DNA from: Inia geoffrensis
Taxonomy: Eukaryota > Chordata > Mammalia > Artiodactyla > Iniidae
Direction of reading: 5' to 3'
DNA length: 64,000 nt
NCBI GenBank assembly: GCA_036417435.1
Contig: CM070907.1
Location: 55,164,001 to 55,228,000, forward strand
Numbering within the stretch: position 1 is the stretch's first letter; every line of letters begins with the position of its first letter. The translations under genes and the position numbers were made by a program. Shown here piece by piece: positions 60,122 to 64,000 of this stretch. Below the pieces are notes generated by a model. It saw only the letters and a program-made list of their open reading frames with translations, was not told where the DNA came from and searched no databases.

Positions 60122-61170
60122 CATCTAGCATAGTTTTTCCTTCCAGTCTTTATCACCTGCAAATCTAGTAAGTATTCTATCTCTTCAAACATTTATCAAA
60201 CATCTACCATGTGCCCTTGCCTGTACTTGGTTACAGGGATTAAAGATGACCTAGAAATGGCCTATGACTCCAGGAATCACCACTAATAAGGGAGAGTGGA
60301 TACATAAAACTGTAAAAAGTACTGCACTAGAAAACTGAATAAACAGGATAAGATGGAAGAAACTACAAAACATGTGCCATATAGTATAAGGCAGGACCAC
60401 TAATGTCTTTAGCAAGGAAGATCAAATTCAAGCATCTTCTATTCTAGATTTCAGTTCTCAAAAACCAGATGATGGTTTGGTTATAGAATGCAGACCAGCC
60501 AGCTCACATGCTGTCTCTTTCAATGGTGGGTACTGTTATAGGAAGCTTGGCTAACCATGGCTTCCTCTGATGAAATACAAGACTCATGAAATTGAGGTAT
60601 ATTAATAAGAAGCCAGCATTTTATTTATTACTGAGGGCTAGTAAATTATAATCAAGGAAGAAACTATTAGCTAAAGAAATGGAAAAGCAGAATCAAATGA
60701 GGTAGAAGGGACTTAAAAGACTAAACTACATAGTCAAAGAAAGAAAGAAAATCCTACATATATCAAATAACTAGCCCAAGTTTACACAACAAGTTAGCAG
60801 TTAACTTGTTTTAAGTGCAATTACTCCTTGCATTTATATAGTCCTTTGGTTTTCCAAAGTAAATAATTCACAAACTATTCATTCAACCCATGGATCCTGA
60901 CCAGTGATGTGTTGTCTATGTAGTCATCTTAGCCTAATCAGGCCCTTTCAGGTCATTCAGCTGACTTCAAGCATATGAGTTTGCAACCACTGTTAACACT
61001 ATATAAAGGCTAATGATCAGTAATAATTAGCAAATTTTGTTTAGACATTACAGGTTTCAACTGATAGTGGCTATAGGATTTGAAAGTGATTTTTATTTGA
61101 CTCTTGTGCAACCACAAATAATTTAAGACCAATACATTTACTGATTAAGAATTACAACTTCTGATATTAC
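60120..61170. other. Flank, no gene or named repeat seen
   Basis: AT-rich sequence with only short frames. The part from about 60860 to 61170 looks unique and contains no low-complexity tract. Confidence 0.4.
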
Positions 61171-61191
61171 CAGTTAAATGTAGGAGGAAGT

Positions 61192-61534
61192 GGGGACTTC
61201 CCTGGTGGCACAGTGGTTAAGAATCTGTCTACCAATGCAGGGGGCACGGGTTCGAGCCCTGGTCCGGGAAGATCCCACATGTCGCAGAGCAACTAAGCCC
61301 GTGTGCCACAGCTACTGAGAGTGAGCTCTAGAGCCTGCAAGCCACAACTACTGAAGCCCGCGCGCCTAGAGCCCGTGCTCCGCAACAAGAGAAGCCACTG
61401 CAATGAGAAGCCCACGCACCCCAACGAAGAGTAGCCCCTGCTCACCGCAACTAGAGAAAGCCTGCACACAGCAACAAAGACCCAATACAGCCAAAATAAA
61501 AAATAATAATTTAAAAAAATAAAGTCTTAAAAAA
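61192..61534 (+). mobile_element. CHR SINE (long form)
   Basis: GGGGACTTCCCTGGTGGCAC, long CHR body with GAAGAGTAGCCCCTGCTCAC, and an A/T tail. The perfect duplication AAATGTAGGAGGAAGT is at 61176-61191 and 61535-61550. Confidence 0.97.
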
Positions 61535-61829
61535 AAATGTAGGAGGAAGTCTCAACAATGATGATTTTGGTTCTATTAATATAGTCATCTAATATACCAT
61601 TCTTTCTTGTAATTACATGGCAGAGCCAGTTGTCTATTAAGGACTATGGAATGAGGTGGAGAATAAAATAAATAAATAACAATAATGGCTTACCAAAATA
61701 CTTCAAGAAAAGAAATAAGCAATGGAAGGATGGAAAAGGGGAGAAAAAGGCAAAAATCTATTCAGTGCCAGTCAGATACAAAGCAACTAACTAAATCAAA
61801 ATGTACACGAAGTTCAAACAATGCAAAAA

Positions 61830-62130
61830 GTTCAGAGAAGGGAGACACCAACTACATCTGTAGAGCTGGGGGAAGTTTTGTGAAGGAGACAATATTTGGG
61901 TTGGGTATTAAAAAGGAGTAGAATTTTCATAAATAGAGGTACTGAGAACGGGGGTGAGGGTTGAGAATCCCCTTGAGGGAACCACAAAAGCAAAGGCCCA
62001 AAGGAGGAAAAAGCATGAGCTCTGTTTAGGAAATAATAATCTAGACATTCAAGGAAATAGTAAATAATCTCATCATTCATTCACCATTTACTGGATTTGT
62101 TCTACATGCCAGATACAGTGCAGTCACAAA
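61830..62130 (-). repeat. L2 relic
   Basis: GTGAAGGAGACAATATTTGG and GAACCACAAAAGCAAAGGCC are reverse L2 words; the 78-codon frame just upstream is not a gene. Confidence 0.55.
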
Positions 62131-62320
62131 GGATGAAAATATGAGGAGACCTGCTTCTTACTTTCAAGAAACAGAGCACTTTTAAAGACAACAGAAGACA
62201 AACCTGTGTCACTGACAGTCAGACTTAACAGATCCAAAAATCTGTTCCTTCTTCACCTGTCCCCATCTCAATGCAATTCTACTCTTCCAATTACCCAAGC
62301 CAAAAATCTGATTCATCTTT

Positions 62321-62635
62321 TTTTAATATATATAAATGTATTTATTTTTGGCCGTGTTGGGTCTTCGTTGCTACACGCGGGCTTACTCTAGTTGCAGCGA
62401 GCAGGGGCTACTCTTTGTTGCAGTGCATAGGCTTCTCATTGCAGTGGTTTCTCTTGTTGTGGAGCACAGGCTCTAGGTGCGTGGGCTTCAGTAGTTGTGG
62501 CACGTGGGCTCAGTAGTTGTGCCTCATGGACTTAGTTGCTCCGCAGCATGTGGGATCGTCCTAGACCAGGGCTCAAACCCGTGTCCCCTGCATTGGTAGG
62601 TGGATTCTTAACCACTGCGCCACCAGGGAAATCTC
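62321..62635 (-). mobile_element. CHR SINE (long form), antisense
   Basis: TTTTTAATATATATAAATGT tail, GGGTCTTCGTTGCTACACGC, to CACCAGGGAAATCTC. The duplication AATCTGATTCATCTTT is at 62305-62320 and 62636-62651. Confidence 0.96.
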
Positions 62636-62797
62636 AATCTGATTCATCTTTGACTCCATTTTTTCTATCACCTTTACCTCAAAGTCACCAGCAAATCCTA
62701 ACAACTCTACCTTCAATATATGTCTACAATCCAATCACTTCTCATTACCTTTACTGCTACTGCCTTGGTCCAAACCATCAGCAACTTTTACCTAGAA

Positions 62798-63025
62798 TAG
62801 TGGTTCTCAATATTTGGAGGCTAGGGGGGAGAGATTTTTCTCCAAAGGAGAAATTTGGCAATGTCTAGAGAAATTTTTGTTGAAACAACTGAGGAGGTAC
62901 TACTGGCATCTAATGCGTAGAGGTCAGGAATGCTACTAATAATACTATGATGCACAGGACAGCCCCTCGCAACAGAGAATTATCTGGCCCAAAATGTTTA
63001 TAGTGGAGAAACTGTGACTTAAGAG
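62798..63025 (+). mobile_element. hAT-type nonautonomous DNA element
   Basis: GTGGTTCTCAATATTTGGAG, TTTGGCAATGTCTAGAGAAA, CTACTGGCATCTAATGCGTA and GCACAGGACAGCCCCTCGCA follow the order of a common short Charlie-related element. It has no coding part; the subfamily is not assigned. Confidence 0.65.
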
Positions 63026-63044
63026 TATTGCAATAGACTCTTAA

Positions 63045-63715
63045 CAGATCCACTCCTGCCTCCCAGAATGATCCTTTTATAATGTAAGTCTCAGATCACA
63101 TCACTCTCTTCTGCTCAAAATCTTCCAGTGGCTTCCCAAATCCCTCAGTGTAAAAGCTAAAGTTCTTATGAAGACCTACAAGGCCATACATGATCTTACC
63201 TCTATCCTCCTCCTCCACCCCCCATCTTACCCTGCTACATCTCTGACCTGGTCTCCTACTTCTCTCTCCTTCACTCGCGCTGCTCCAGGCACAATGGCTT
63301 CCACCAACAGGCTATGTACACTCCCACCTCTGGGCTTTGGTACGTATGGTCACTCTGCCTAAAAACACATTTTCCCCCAGATATCCGTATGACTCCTTTC
63401 CTCACTTCCTTCAGGTCTCTACTCAAATATCACTTCATCAGAGGTCTTCCCTGACCACGCTTCATAAAACGACAGGAACCTCTCTTCATCATCCCATCTC
63501 AGCACTCTTTATTCCCTCCTACTCTGCTTTATTTGTATCCATAGCACTTACCATCAACTGACATATTTGTTTGCTTTTTGGTTGACTCCCACCAATAGAA
63601 CATATGCCCCACAAGCAAAAACTTTTCCTTTATCCCCCGACCTAAGAACTATTCCTTGCACACAATAGGAGATTGGTAAGTAATGGCTGAATGAATGAAT
63701 AAGTGAATGAATAAG
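63045..63715 (+). repeat. L2 relic
   Basis: CTTCCAGTGGCTTCCCAAAT, AAGACCTACAAGGCCATACA, GGTCTCTACTCAAATATCAC and GTAATGGCTGAATGAATGAA follow L2 order over about 670 bases. Confidence 0.8.
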
Positions 63716-64000
63716 TGGAGCTGGAAAGACCAGTCAGGAAGAAACTAGAAAGACCAATGAAGGCCAGAAATGTGGATATAATCTTAGAATTGTCCTAAAG
63801 AAGAGATTGCCCAAGAGTGATTATCTGGTCATATGCCATACAAATCACCTTGTCTTCTCCATCAAATAGAGACAGAGAGAGTAACGGGGAATTCTATTTT
63901 ATATCAATATAAGAACATTATAATAATCAGAAGTATACACTAGTGAAATGGATAATCTTTAAAGTATTAACACCCTCAATCAACCTCTCAGCACGTAGGA

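Overview
The window is mammalian nuclear DNA, most likely from a cetacean. It carries at least fifteen tRNA-derived SINEs of the CHR type shared by whales, hippos and ruminants (they open 'cttccctggtggc.cagtggtt'). It also has a young L1 lineage and ancient mammalian MIR, L2, MaLR, Tigger and hAT relics, and I see no ruminant BovB or Bov-tA elements. The species cannot be fixed from the sequence alone.

The only protein gene I can identify is PAK1 (p21-activated kinase 1), on the minus strand and cut by the window edge. Four coding exons are visible with correct splice signals and reading phase: 32834-33023 (residues 1-63), 21200-21300 (64-97), 20550-20697 (98-146) and 16254-16291 (147-159). 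They cover the SH3-binding motifs, the CRIB Rac/Cdc42-binding motif and most of the autoinhibitory segment. The hinge and kinase exons lie beyond position 1. A GC-rich, CpG-dense block at about 46700-47180 has a good minus-strand splice donor and is the likely PAK1 promoter and first noncoding exon, which makes 33045-46867 the 5' UTR intron.

Layout by region: 1-16 kb is a PAK1 intron holding an unidentified 117-codon frame, old L1 and HAL1-like debris, and an old full-length but broken L1 (6165-13001). 16-33 kb holds the coding exons among L2, MIR, a MaLR LTR, Tigger1 and SINEs. 33-47 kb is the 5' UTR intron, with a dense SINE cluster and two striking inverted repeats (328-bp arms near 38.5/39.4 kb and 66-bp arms near 44.7/45.0 kb). 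47-64 kb is gene-poor flank dominated by an 8.4-kb L1 (49984-58367) with intact ORF1 and ORF2, inserted into an older L1 with a 14-bp target-site duplication.

The most unusual things seen are: the intact L1, whose 3.2-kb 5' UTR has grown by two independent tandem arrays (six copies of a 38-bp CpG-rich unit, and about four copies of a 280-300-bp T-rich unit) that are single-copy in the older L1 of the same window; the 328-bp inverted duplication at about 98% identity; and a set of three inverted duplications of different sizes that suggests template switching. I saw no CRISPR, operon or prokaryote-type system, and no wholly new protein system.
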